A stretch of DNA of 27,462 nucleotides from a virus, in IMG/VR virus record IMGVR_UViG_3300029911_000121, positions 1 through 27,462 of that record; one strand, written 5' to 3'. The notes beneath the pieces were generated by a model, which saw only the letters and a program-made list of their open reading frames with translations, made no database searches and had not been told where the DNA came from. Below are positions 14,740 to 20,842 of the stretch, in pieces. The position numbers and the translations under genes are program-made. Within the stretch, counting starts at the first letter, position 1. Each line of letters opens with the position of its first letter.

Positions 14740-14775
14740 TCGCCCCGCCCTCAGATTTTCGAGAGGACGGGGCGA
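14740..14775 (-). terminator. Candidate terminator after helicase gene
   Basis: TCGCCCCG-C-CCTC (14740-14752) pairs with GAGG-A-CGGGGCGA (14763-14775). That gives twelve pairs and one mismatch around a ten-base loop, starting 24 bases downstream of the helicase stop. On the minus strand it is followed by ATTCTCTTTGTC, only moderately U-rich, so termination efficiency is uncertain. It separates the replication module from the next operon. Confidence 0.5.
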
Positions 14776-14798
14776 CGGGGACGGGGATGGGAGGAGGA

Positions 14799-16181
14799 CT
14801 AAAGCTGGAGACCCCTCTGTGACCCTCGGGAGTGGGCCTGGCCATCGCTTTCGGTTTCCCGTTCGATCTGCCGGAGGCGATTGAAGGCCCCTCGGAATTC
14901 CAGTTCCTGTTTCCAGCCGCTGGGGCCCGAGCGGTTTTTGGCCGACTTGACGTAGACCACCTTGGATTCAGCCTGTTCCTCCTGGGCGGCCTGTTCCTTG
15001 TCCCAGAGCATCCAGACCGCGTTGGCGTCTTCTTCCCAGGCCCCGGACTCCTTCAGGTCGGACAGCTTGGGCTCTCCTTCGGCGCCCTGCCGGTTGAGCT
15101 GGATCAGCGGGATGATGCAGATTCGCAGCTCCTGGGCGAGTTTCTTGATGCTCCGGGACAGGTGGGTCCAGCAAGCCGCGTCGTTGACGCCCTTCCCGAG
15201 GATCGGCTTGGCGATCAGCAGGACGTGGTCGATCCAGACGGAGGTCGCGCCGTGAACCCGCACCGCATCCCGGATGGCCGCCTCGACCATGGACCAGGAC
15301 ACCCCCGAGGGATGGCACCACGTCGTGATCCGGTCCAGAGTGTCGGCCTGGGCACAGATCGAGGTCACGCTGGAATCCTTCCAGGCGCCGGCCCGGAAGA
15401 CCTTGTAGCCCTCCAGGGTCTGCCATGCCGCCATGCGGGCGTCGATTTCATCCTCGTCCATTTCGAGCGAGATCAGGAACGGATGGCCTCCCATCTGGGC
15501 CGTCCTCCACACCCCCTGGACGGCGAGGGCCGACTTGCCGACGCCAGGCCGGGCCCCGACCGTGATGACGTGGCCGGCGGCAGCCTCCACCGCGTCGTCC
15601 ATCCGGGGCACCCCGAAGTGGGCCAGCTTTCCGCCCGCCGTCGCACAGCGGAAGGCTTCACCGGAGACGATCCGATCCATCAGGACGGTCCCTCGCCGGA
15701 TCTTGATGGCCGACGCACCGCTGGAGAGATTCGAGAGCTGGGTGGCCAGGGACGAGATAGCATCCCCGACCGGATCGGCGAAGTCCTGGGCCCGGCGGAT
15801 TGCCTCGGCGCCCAGCTTGATCAGTTCCCGGCCCCGCCAGAGGTTCGCCAGCCGCTCCACCAGCACCATCGGCCGGGCGACATCCTCGCCGCCCAGGATT
15901 TCGATCACACCAGAGAACCCGCCGACCCGCCCAAGGGTTCCCTGGGCCTCCAGCGTTGCCTTGATCGAGAGTGAGTTGATGTCTGCGGCATCGGCATAGA
16001 GGGCCTTGATGGCATTGCAGACGGCCTTGTTGACGGGGTGACTGAAATACTCCGGCTGCATCGCCAGGACGGCATGGTGGGCGTCGGCGTTGTCCGAGCC
16101 GGGGTCTAGGATTCCGGCCGCCCCCAGGGTTGCGAGGAGGGTCTTTTCGGCTTCGATGTCTTCAGGAACGATGATCGGCAT
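14799..16181 (-). CDS. dnaB: Replicative DNA helicase, DnaB family
   Basis: A 460-residue hexameric 5'-3' helicase of the replication fork. An N-terminal DnaB domain (about 1-110) starts PEDIEAEKTLLATLG and includes FSHPVNKAVCNAIKAL and VGGFSGVIEILGG. The RecA-like motor has Walker A GARPGVGKSALAV (209-221), the H1a-type SLEMDEDEI (238-246), Walker B VWIDHVLL (315-322) and PLIQLNRQ (358-365). It ends with the LSDLKESGAWEEDANAVWML pattern near 373-392 and a C-terminal KNRSGPSG loop. Length matches the family. The Walker A Lys and Walker B Asp are present, so it should be active. The initiator-like gene lies directly upstream, as in many phages with an origin inside the initiator gene. Confidence 0.92.
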   Translation of the reverse strand: MPIIVPEDIEAEKTLLATLGAAGILDPGSDNADAHHAVLAMQPEYFSHPVNKAVCNAIKALYADAADINSLSIKATLEAQGTLGRVGGFSGVIEILGGEDVARPMVLVERLANLWRGRELIKLGAEAIRRAQDFADPVGDAISSLATQLSNLSSGASAIKIRRGTVLMDRIVSGEAFRCATAGGKLAHFGVPRMDDAVEAAAGHVITVGARPGVGKSALAVQGVWRTAQMGGHPFLISLEMDEDEIDARMAAWQTLEGYKVFRAGAWKDSSVTSICAQADTLDRITTWCHPSGVSWSMVEAAIRDAVRVHGATSVWIDHVLLIAKPILGKGVNDAACWTHLSRSIKKLAQELRICIIPLIQLNRQGAEGEPKLSDLKESGAWEEDANAVWMLWDKEQAAQEEQAESKVVYVKSAKNRSGPSGWKQELEFRGAFNRLRQIERETESDGQAHSRGSQRGLQL

Positions 16182-16192
16182 TGATTTTCCTT

Positions 16193-17128
16193 TCAGGCTG
16201 ATTCGATGGTGGGCTCAGGGCCCGGAGGTGGAGTGGTGGCTTGCTTCTGGCGGACATGCCAGAGCAAGATCGCGTCTGGCAACCAGTTCGCGCCCTCGCC
16301 ATTGGATTGGTTCTCCTGCTTGCCGAAGTAGTACTGCGGAGCCTTGGTCTGCTTGGGTTTCCGGGCGAGATACATTTTCCAAGCTTCAACCAGGATGGTT
16401 CCGTCGAGTTTGGGGTGATCCTTCAGAATTTGGGTGATGCGCTGGGCCACCTTGCCGGGATCGACCGTGATCAGGCGCCCGTCACGATCCTCCGCCGGGG
16501 TGCATTTGGCGACTTCGTTGGTGGCCGTGGAGACCTCCAGGGAGTAGGCAACGAAGGGATCGACGTTGGTTGCCTCGGGCTTGGGCGTCCTCGGCTTCCT
16601 GGATCCCTTGCCCTTCCCCTTCGACTCCCCACCCGAACCCGAAGGGGTAGGGGTAGTTATCTCTTTTAGAGTTTGAGTTTGAGTTTGAGAGACGGGCGTG
16701 ATGTCCCCCATTTCGGGGTAGTTTTCCGCCCCCATTTCGGGGTCGTGTCCACTGTCCGTATCATGGTCATGACCATCCCCCATTTCGGGGTCTGATTCAT
16801 TTCCGTTTATCCTTGCAACAACTACCTTTCGTTGATATTTGGCGGCCTGTCTTTCGAGCCGTTCTGACCTCCAGCATTTGGCCGAATCATCCCAGGTGAA
16901 GAAGGTAGGAAACCACAGAACGTCATGCCTTACTTTGCGAACATCTGTCCTGGATCTCCGGCCGATCTCCACCGGATCTCCGGGCAATCTCCCGCCCATC
17001 TCCGAGCAAACTATCCAGTATCTAACTAGCCGACCAAACTGGTCGTCATTCAGAGCGGCGATGTCAACGTCACCCAGAACCTCCCGGCAGTAGAGGGCGA
17101 GGAACGGGCCAAGGGCGCGGGTGGACAT
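16193..17128 (-). CDS. Replication initiator-like protein with internal repeat array
   Basis: A 311-residue protein immediately upstream of the DnaB helicase. The N-terminus (about 25-100) resembles the DUF1376/replisome-organiser type: DDQFGRLVRYWIVCSEMGG, LPGDPVEIGRRSRTDVRKV and LWFPTFFTWDD. It is probably a winged-helix DNA-binding domain. Residues 113-144 are four 8-residue repeats (DPEMGDGH, DHDTDSGH, DPEMGAEN, YPEMGDIT), then QTQTQT and a Ser/Gly/Lys linker to about 185. A C-terminal helical domain (190-290) could bind the helicase. The lambda O protein has the same domain-linker-domain plan with origin iterons in the linker. The assignment is by context and layout; no catalytic motif is expected. 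Confidence 0.65.
   Translation of the reverse strand: MSTRALGPFLALYCREVLGDVDIAALNDDQFGRLVRYWIVCSEMGGRLPGDPVEIGRRSRTDVRKVRHDVLWFPTFFTWDDSAKCWRSERLERQAAKYQRKVVVARINGNESDPEMGDGHDHDTDSGHDPEMGAENYPEMGDITPVSQTQTQTLKEITTPTPSGSGGESKGKGKGSRKPRTPKPEATNVDPFVAYSLEVSTATNEVAKCTPAEDRDGRLITVDPGKVAQRITQILKDHPKLDGTILVEAWKMYLARKPKQTKAPQYYFGKQENQSNGEGANWLPDAILLWHVRQKQATTPPPGPEPTIESA
16671..16688. repeat. (GTTTGA)x3 hexamer repeat beside the iteron array
   Basis: Three perfect GTTTGA units lie directly next to the 24-bp array, followed by an AT-richer stretch with CTCTTTTAGAG (an interrupted palindrome, 16661-16671). In the coding frame they give Gln-Thr repeats. Their place is that of a possible unwinding element. 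Confidence 0.6.
16697..16792. repeat. Four 24-bp units inside initiator gene, candidate replication origin
   Basis: The 15-base core CCCCCATTTCGGGGT is identical at 16705, 16729 and 16777, i.e. steps of 24 and 48 bp. The missing position at 16753 holds a degenerate copy (9 of 16 matches). Each core is itself an imperfect palindrome (CCCC/GGGG around ATTTC). Regular 24-bp spacing puts the cores on roughly the same helix face (about 2.3 turns). Iterons inside an initiator gene, flanked by AT-richer DNA, are the known plan of lambda-type origins. Alternatively this is only a protein-coding minisatellite. Confidence 0.6.
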
Positions 17129-17131
17129 AAA

Positions 17132-17635
17132 TTAGCCTCGGAAGTATTCATCAGCCGCAGCCATGGCGGCCTCAGCGGAATGGAAATTTTCAGCGTCGAA
17201 ATATGTGTTTCCATCCGCATCGGGGCCCAGGAACCGCCAGCCGGAGCAATCCTTGGCGAGGTAGACGTTGACCCAGGTATCCGGGCGGATGCGCTTGGTC
17301 CAGCCACCCTTTTTGGTTTTGCGCCACACCGGGGCCCCGCCCCTTTCTGGAGCCATGGGCGCCCGAGGGACGGGCGGTGCCTTCGGGGGATAGGACATGC
17401 CCGGCCGCGTCAACATCGGGGCGTGAGCGACCGGCCAAGCCCCGCCATGCTGGCAAGCCTCAGCGGCAGACTGGACGATCTGCATCAGGGCGGCACCACG
17501 AGGGAGAATGTCCGGGTGGATGGCCTTGGCTAGGAGCTTCATGGCCCCGCTCACTTCCTCGGGGGAGGAATGGGGAGCGAGGCCCAGGATTGCCCACGGG
17601 TCCAGCCCGTGAACGGAGATCGAATTTACCGCCAT
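17132..17635 (-). CDS. J-domain (DnaJ-like) cochaperone-type protein
   Basis: A 167-residue protein starting MAVNSISVHGLDPWAILGLA. Residues 11-60 match a J-domain: DPWAILGLAPHSSPEEV (helix I and turn), AMKLLAKAIHPD (helix II) with the signature HPD at 40-42, then helix III ALMQIVQSAAEAC. J-domains stimulate ATP hydrolysis by DnaK/Hsp70. A Pro-rich linker (about 72-100) with basic WRKTKKGGWTKR leads to a small C-terminal domain (VNVYLAKDCSGWRFLG, NTYFDAENFHSAEAAM) that may bind a partner. There is no Gly/Phe region or zinc finger. The gene is three bases upstream of the initiator, so recruiting host DnaK to the origin complex is a reasonable inference. Confidence 0.7.
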   Translation of the reverse strand: MAVNSISVHGLDPWAILGLAPHSSPEEVSGAMKLLAKAIHPDILPRGAALMQIVQSAAEACQHGGAWPVAHAPMLTRPGMSYPPKAPPVPRAPMAPERGGAPVWRKTKKGGWTKRIRPDTWVNVYLAKDCSGWRFLGPDADGNTYFDAENFHSAEAAMAAADEYFRG

Positions 17636-17727
17636 GGCTTCTCCTTGAAGACCAGAAGCACGATCAGACAGAGAGCCAAGAGGGTGGCTGTAGCTCCGGC
17701 TAGGTAGATAAAGAATGGGAAGGTCAT
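17626..17727 (-). CDS. 33-residue single-span membrane peptide
   Basis: A very short gene starting MTFPFFIYLAGATATLLAL, with a single hydrophobic helix and a basic end FKEKPWR. The ATG is in an ATGA overlap with the preceding gene (17724-17727), and its end overlaps the J-domain start by ten bases. A similar double-linked membrane peptide occurs at 14061-14159. Function unknown. Confidence 0.5.
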   Translation of the reverse strand: MTFPFFIYLAGATATLLALCLIVLLVFKEKPWR

Positions 17728-17936
17728 CCCACGGCCTCCAGGACGCCCTTGTCGGCGTCACATAGGGTTTCGAGGATGACCTGGCACCCGAAGATGACGT
17801 CGCGGTCTGGGGCACCGTCCAGGGCCCGGGAAATTGCCTTCAGGGCAGCGGAGAGTTCTTGGTTCATCGGGATACCCCCAAAGAAAGGGGCAGACTCGCG
17901 TCGTTCCCGGGAAAGGGAAAGGTTCAGGCCATTCAC
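17724..17936 (-). CDS. Small helical hypothetical protein
   Basis: The conserved-looking part begins MNQELSAALKAISRALDG and continues DRDVIFGCQVILETLCDADKG, a small helical domain. The start could be GTG 17936, which has GAGGTG five bases upstream, giving 70 residues. It could instead be ATG 17867, giving 47 residues of better codon use but a weak ribosome-binding site. It is probably the first gene of the replication operon. No family is recognised. Confidence 0.5.
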   Translation of the reverse strand: MNGLNLSLSRERRESAPFFGGIPMNQELSAALKAISRALDGAPDRDVIFGCQVILETLCDADKGVLEAVG

Positions 17937-17939
17937 GAT

Positions 17940-18215
17940 GGCACCTCACTGATAAGCAGGGGACTAACCCTGCTGGATTTTGGGTATTCAGTCCCAGGAA
18001 CGGCCTTGGGCCGGGAGTTTAGTCCGGGGTCAGTGGGCCCCTGCTGGTATTCCCCTTGCGGGTTTTGTGTTTCCAGCACTCCCGGCATGGATGCCGTCGT
18101 GCCGCCTTGCATTTTCTGCTTACGATGGCGACTCACCGCCACTGAGGAGGGACTAGCTCCAGGGTCGAGATTAGGCAGCCTGGAGTAGAATGCAAGAACT
18201 TTTTCAGGGGTAGAA
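17940..18215. other. 276-bp divergent region without a confident gene
   Basis: This region lies between the replication operon (minus) and a plus-strand gene. It holds an inverted repeat GGACTAA (17961-17967) with TTAGTCC (about 18017-18023) and a small CGGCC/GGCCG hairpin between the arms. There is also a TAGAAT -10-like hexamer at 18186-18191 upstream of the plus-strand gene, without a clear -35. A minus-strand frame crosses it but has Pro/Ser-rich, non-protein-like composition. Probably the divergent promoters. Confidence 0.4.
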
Positions 18216-18755
18216 ATGAGTGATTCAGGAAAGTCCTGGGACTTGGGGCCAATTTTCGAGAAGGCGGTTATCCGGCTGGTTGCGGAGCATGGCCCAGGAG
18301 CGGTAATTGAGCTAAGAGACAAGTTGCGGGTGACGTTGGAAAAGGCGGCGAAACGAACCCCTGAAGAAGTAAAAGTCCGGGAGGAGGCATTCCGTTCCAA
18401 GTGGGAGAAATACGGGAATGAGAGATCCCAGGCCAAGGAAAGGAAACGCCTTGAGTGGGACGAGCGAAAGACGTTCTGTTGGTTGGGGGAGTCCTTGCCG
18501 ATGATCAGTGAGGAAGACGACGATGGCGAAATTTTCTGGGCGGTGGTCGAGGTAGAACTAGCCGAGAAGATCCAGTCCATCGGGCGGAGATGGTGGGCCG
18601 GAGAGAGGCTCGAATCCTCGCTTGAATCTCTCCTTTTGCGGGAACTGGGGCAGTTCAACCGGAATTGGTGGGCCATGGCAAGGTGGGAATCAATGCTTCG
18701 AGTAGAGTTTTTGACAGGGTGGAGGAACCCTGATCTTGACGGCCCATTCGCTTGA
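18216..18755 (+). CDS. Plus-strand hypothetical protein, possible moron
   Basis: A 179-residue protein starting MSDSGKSWDLGPIFEKAVIR, preceded by AGGGG. It is helical and charged, with VEAHGPGAV-like turns near residue 25, the basic stretch EKYGNERSQAKERKRLEWDE and Trp-rich segments (RRWWAGERLESSL, FNRNWWAMARWESM). It stands alone on the plus strand between two minus-strand modules and has less GC-biased codons than the neighbours, which suggests separate acquisition or prophage-state expression. It has no recognised family and no membrane segment. Confidence 0.6.
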   Translation: MSDSGKSWDLGPIFEKAVIRLVAEHGPGAVIELRDKLRVTLEKAAKRTPEEVKVREEAFRSKWEKYGNERSQAKERKRLEWDERKTFCWLGESLPMISEEDDDGEIFWAVVEVELAEKIQSIGRRWWAGERLESSLESLLLRELGQFNRNWWAMARWESMLRVEFLTGWRNPDLDGPFA

Positions 18756-18762
18756 AGGTTTT

Positions 18763-19158
18763 TCAAAATGGGCACCCGTCGACGGGAGGAGGGTTGATGG
18801 CGTCCAGGAATGCCTTGGGGTCACCGGCCATGGCCAGGAGGTCATCCAGGCAGATGGACGCGAACAGGTCGGCGATCCGCTCCTGTTCGGCGTCGTTCCG
18901 ATGCTCCAGATCCTCCGCTATGGCCTTGAACTTGTCGGTCTCGGACCGCTGGTGGTCCAGTTGGATCTGGATCGAGTCCAGGAGGAGGGGCCAGTATTCG
19001 GAGTTCCCCTTGGGCGGAGGCGGGCAGGTCTGACCGCGACGGCCCAAGAACGGCAGCTCGTCCAGGAGGGCATCGACCGTTTCTCCGACGATACAGGCGG
19101 GCAGGTTGGTGTGGGAGAAAACGACTACCAGCCGGAGGCGGAGGGTGGCTCTATCCAT
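18763..19158 (-). CDS. Hypothetical protein downstream of RusA-like gene
   Basis: A 131-residue product starting MDRATLRLRLVVVFSHTN, with GAGGAT upstream inside the RusA-like gene (8-base overlap). After a short beta opening come helices IVGETVDALLDELPFLGRR, LLLDSIQIQLDHQRSE and ERIADLFASICLDDLLAMAG. It ends with NPPPVDGCPF, eight bases from the end of the convergent plus-strand gene. Unknown function; probably the last gene of the early operon. Confidence 0.55.
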   Translation of the reverse strand: MDRATLRLRLVVVFSHTNLPACIVGETVDALLDELPFLGRRGQTCPPPPKGNSEYWPLLLDSIQIQLDHQRSETDKFKAIAEDLEHRNDAEQERIADLFASICLDDLLAMAGDPKAFLDAINPPPVDGCPF

Positions 19159-19591
19159 TGGAAATATCCTCAAAGGTCAGGACGATGTAGGGCTTGCCGC
19201 CCTTGAGCAGCTTCTCGATGGGGGGAACCTGGAGGTCCAGGTGGGCGTCGTCGTCGTCAAGCACCAGGCCGTGGCCGATCCGTTCACGGGTCCAGACCTG
19301 GCCTTTTTTGGCGCCGGTTTTGTAGATCCCGGCGTCGATCTTGGGCGGACGGAGGACATCGACCATGGGTTTACATGCGAAGTACCGGTTTTCCTTGTCC
19401 ATGAGCCGGAGCCCGTGGATCTGGATGGTCAGTTTCCGCTTCCCGGTCGGCTTAGGGATGTCCTTGAAGCCGTCGGCGGCCCGGAGCTTCCAGAACCATC
19501 CCTTCAGAACCTCTCGGTAGGCCCGGAAGTGCATCCGCATGACCACGTTGCCAGAGACGGGGGTAGAGGGCAGGGTGATGATCCAAGACAA
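19151..19591 (-). CDS. rusA: RusA-like Holliday junction resolvase
   Basis: A 146-residue protein close to RusA length. It has an N-terminal strand MSWIITLPSTPVSGN and HFRAYREVLKGW. The RusA-type core is LTIQIHGLRLMDKEN, CKPMVDVLRPPK with a conserved Asp (78), and HGLVLDDDDAHLDLQ with the Asp cluster at 112-115 expected to bind metal. RusA-family dimers cut four-way junctions in phage recombination or before packaging. The start is TTG with GAGGT upstream; no ATG is available. It sits in the early operon with an annealing protein, which fits a recombination role. Confidence 0.7.
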   Translation of the reverse strand: MSWIITLPSTPVSGNVVMRMHFRAYREVLKGWFWKLRAADGFKDIPKPTGKRKLTIQIHGLRLMDKENRYFACKPMVDVLRPPKIDAGIYKTGAKKGQVWTRERIGHGLVLDDDDAHLDLQVPPIEKLLKGGKPYIVLTFEDISNG

Positions 19592-19648
19592 AGCAGACCT
19601 CGCGTCGGGCCAGCCAGAAACGGGCCCGGGAATGGGTTCAGGAGAGGG

Positions 19649-19951
19649 TCAGGAAGCCTTGGCGTTGTCCGCCGGCCGAGTCCACCACGCTTGCACTTCA
19701 GAGAGGACGTAGAGCTTCCGGCCGCTGCCCCGGTCGATATGGTGCGGCATTCCCATCTGGATCCGGCGATAGACGCAATCCCGGATAACCTTTCGGCCGA
19801 GCCAGATGGATAGGCCGTCACAAAGGCCCTTCATGTTGAGCATGGGTTCGATGGACAAGGGCGACTCCTGGGATTGGAGATCCAGAATTCCAGGAGTCGT
19901 GTCGTCGGATTCAGTGGCGCATTGCGGTATGCCGGGGGTAACACAAAGCAT
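19649..19951 (-). CDS. Excisionase-like / HTH DNA-binding protein, paralog 2
   Basis: A 100-residue protein. Residues from about 37 (LNMKGLCDGLSIWLGRKV, VYRRIQMGMPHHIDRGSGRK, LYVLSEVQAWW) form a MerR/AlpA-like winged-helix domain that reads like its upstream neighbour. The first 36 residues are extra and look disordered. The ATG follows the neighbour's TAG directly (TAGATG), with GGAAGG in front. It could act as excisionase or transcriptional regulator. Confidence 0.6.
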   Translation of the reverse strand: MLCVTPGIPQCATESDDTTPGILDLQSQESPLSIEPMLNMKGLCDGLSIWLGRKVIRDCVYRRIQMGMPHHIDRGSGRKLYVLSEVQAWWTRPADNAKAS

Positions 19952-20227
19952 CTAGCTGACCTTCCTGGAGCGACGGGAGATACGGAGGGCCACGTCGGAG
20001 GCGATGATGGGTTTGGTCGTCACCTTGGGGGAGTGCCACCACTCCAAGATTTCGGCCAGGACGAAGGTCGGGAACTTCCGGCCCACCGGGTCCGGGTGCC
20101 AGGGCATACCGGCGTCGATGGCCGCGTGAAGGGTGCGGGTGCCGGGAACCCTCGGGAGCCTCCCCTTCAGGGCGGAGCGGAGCTGGCTCATGTTGAGTAG
20201 GGCGGGATATTCGATCAGTTCAGCCAT
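19952..20227 (-). CDS. Excisionase-like / HTH DNA-binding protein, paralog 1
   Basis: A 91-residue protein: LLNMSQLRSALKGRLPRVPG, then TLHAAIDAGMPWHPDPVGRK and FPTFVLAEILEWW. The 'aIdaGMPwhp.pvGRk..f...eileWw' layout is the excisionase/AlpA-type winged helix that places a short wing over DNA. It shares LNM, GMP.H, GRK and the terminal WW with the next gene, so the two arose by duplication. The C-terminus is basic. It starts one base after the preceding stop. Confidence 0.6.
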   Translation of the reverse strand: MAELIEYPALLNMSQLRSALKGRLPRVPGTRTLHAAIDAGMPWHPDPVGRKFPTFVLAEILEWWHSPKVTTKPIIASDVALRISRRSRKVS

Positions 20228-20228
20228 G

Positions 20229-20621
20229 TCATTCCTCGTCTTTCACGGGGCCCAGGTCTTCGATGTCTTCGATGTCTTGGGAATCGGATTCCCAGTCGCC
20301 GGGGCGGGCTTCATCCTTAGCCAGCTCTCTGGCTTTTTCTTCGGTCTCGGCTTCCACCTCCACCTCCTGGGACTGGGCCCGGGTGACGATGACGCGCCAG
20401 AGGTGGAGTTTCTCATCGGTCGGGATCGGTTCGGCATACACCTTGACGACGCTGACCTTACGAGAGGCAGAGAAGGAGACTACGTCGTAGCCCATCCGCT
20501 TGGCGGAGGCGCGGGCCTGGGGCTCGGTCATCGGGAAGATCGCCGTGATGACCTTGCTTTCCTTGCCTGGCGCCGAGAAGGTCCAGGTGGTCATATCAAA
20601 TTCCATGGGTTCCGGTTTCAT
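20229..20621 (-). CDS. Hypothetical protein with acidic tail
   Basis: A 130-residue product starting MKPEPMEFDMTTWTFSAPG, fixed by the ATGA overlap at 20618-20621. It has beta-alpha patterns (KESKVITAIFPMTEPQARAS; VSVVKVYAEPIP; LWRVIVTRAQSQEVEVEAET) resembling small ferredoxin-like repeats. It ends in an acidic tail rich in Asp/Glu/Ile (SQDIEDIEDLGP). Such tails can mimic DNA or bind SSB-like partners, but this is speculation. Function unknown. Confidence 0.55.
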   Translation of the reverse strand: MKPEPMEFDMTTWTFSAPGKESKVITAIFPMTEPQARASAKRMGYDVVSFSASRKVSVVKVYAEPIPTDEKLHLWRVIVTRAQSQEVEVEAETEEKARELAKDEARPGDWESDSQDIEDIEDLGPVKDEE

Positions 20622-20842
20622 GCTGCCTCCGGGAGTTGGTAGATGGCGGCCTGAATCCCCTTGGTGAGCCGCGTTTGGGTGGTCCGCTTGACCAACCCCT
20701 GCCGGCGGAGCGACTTGAGTTGGGACTCGACCACGGTAAGGGTTTTCCCGGTCCATCCGGCGATTTCGGAAGCGGTGAGGCCAAGGGCCCCGGACTGCCG
20801 GAGAAGCCCGAGGATCTTGACGGAATCAGCGACGAGGTTCAC
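20618..20842 (-). CDS. Winged-helix DNA-binding protein
   Basis: A 74-residue protein starting at GTG in a GTGA overlap with the annealing-protein gene. The whole chain is a winged helix: VKILGLLRQSGALGLTASEI, AGWTGKTLTVVESQLKSLRR, QGLVKRTTQTRL and a strand AAIYQLP. The 'L...a..T...v...l..L...GlV.r' spacing is the MarR/Lrp-like pattern. It is probably a small phage regulator of the early operon. Confidence 0.65.
   Translation of the reverse strand: MNLVADSVKILGLLRQSGALGLTASEIAGWTGKTLTVVESQLKSLRRQGLVKRTTQTRLTKGIQAAIYQLPEAA

Noticed and set aside
17933-18775. 280-residue minus-strand frame across the plus-strand gene at 18216
   Set aside because: It is Ser/Pro-rich with no domain pattern and lies opposite a better plus-strand gene. 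Only its last four bases form a GTGA junction with the next gene, which can be chance.
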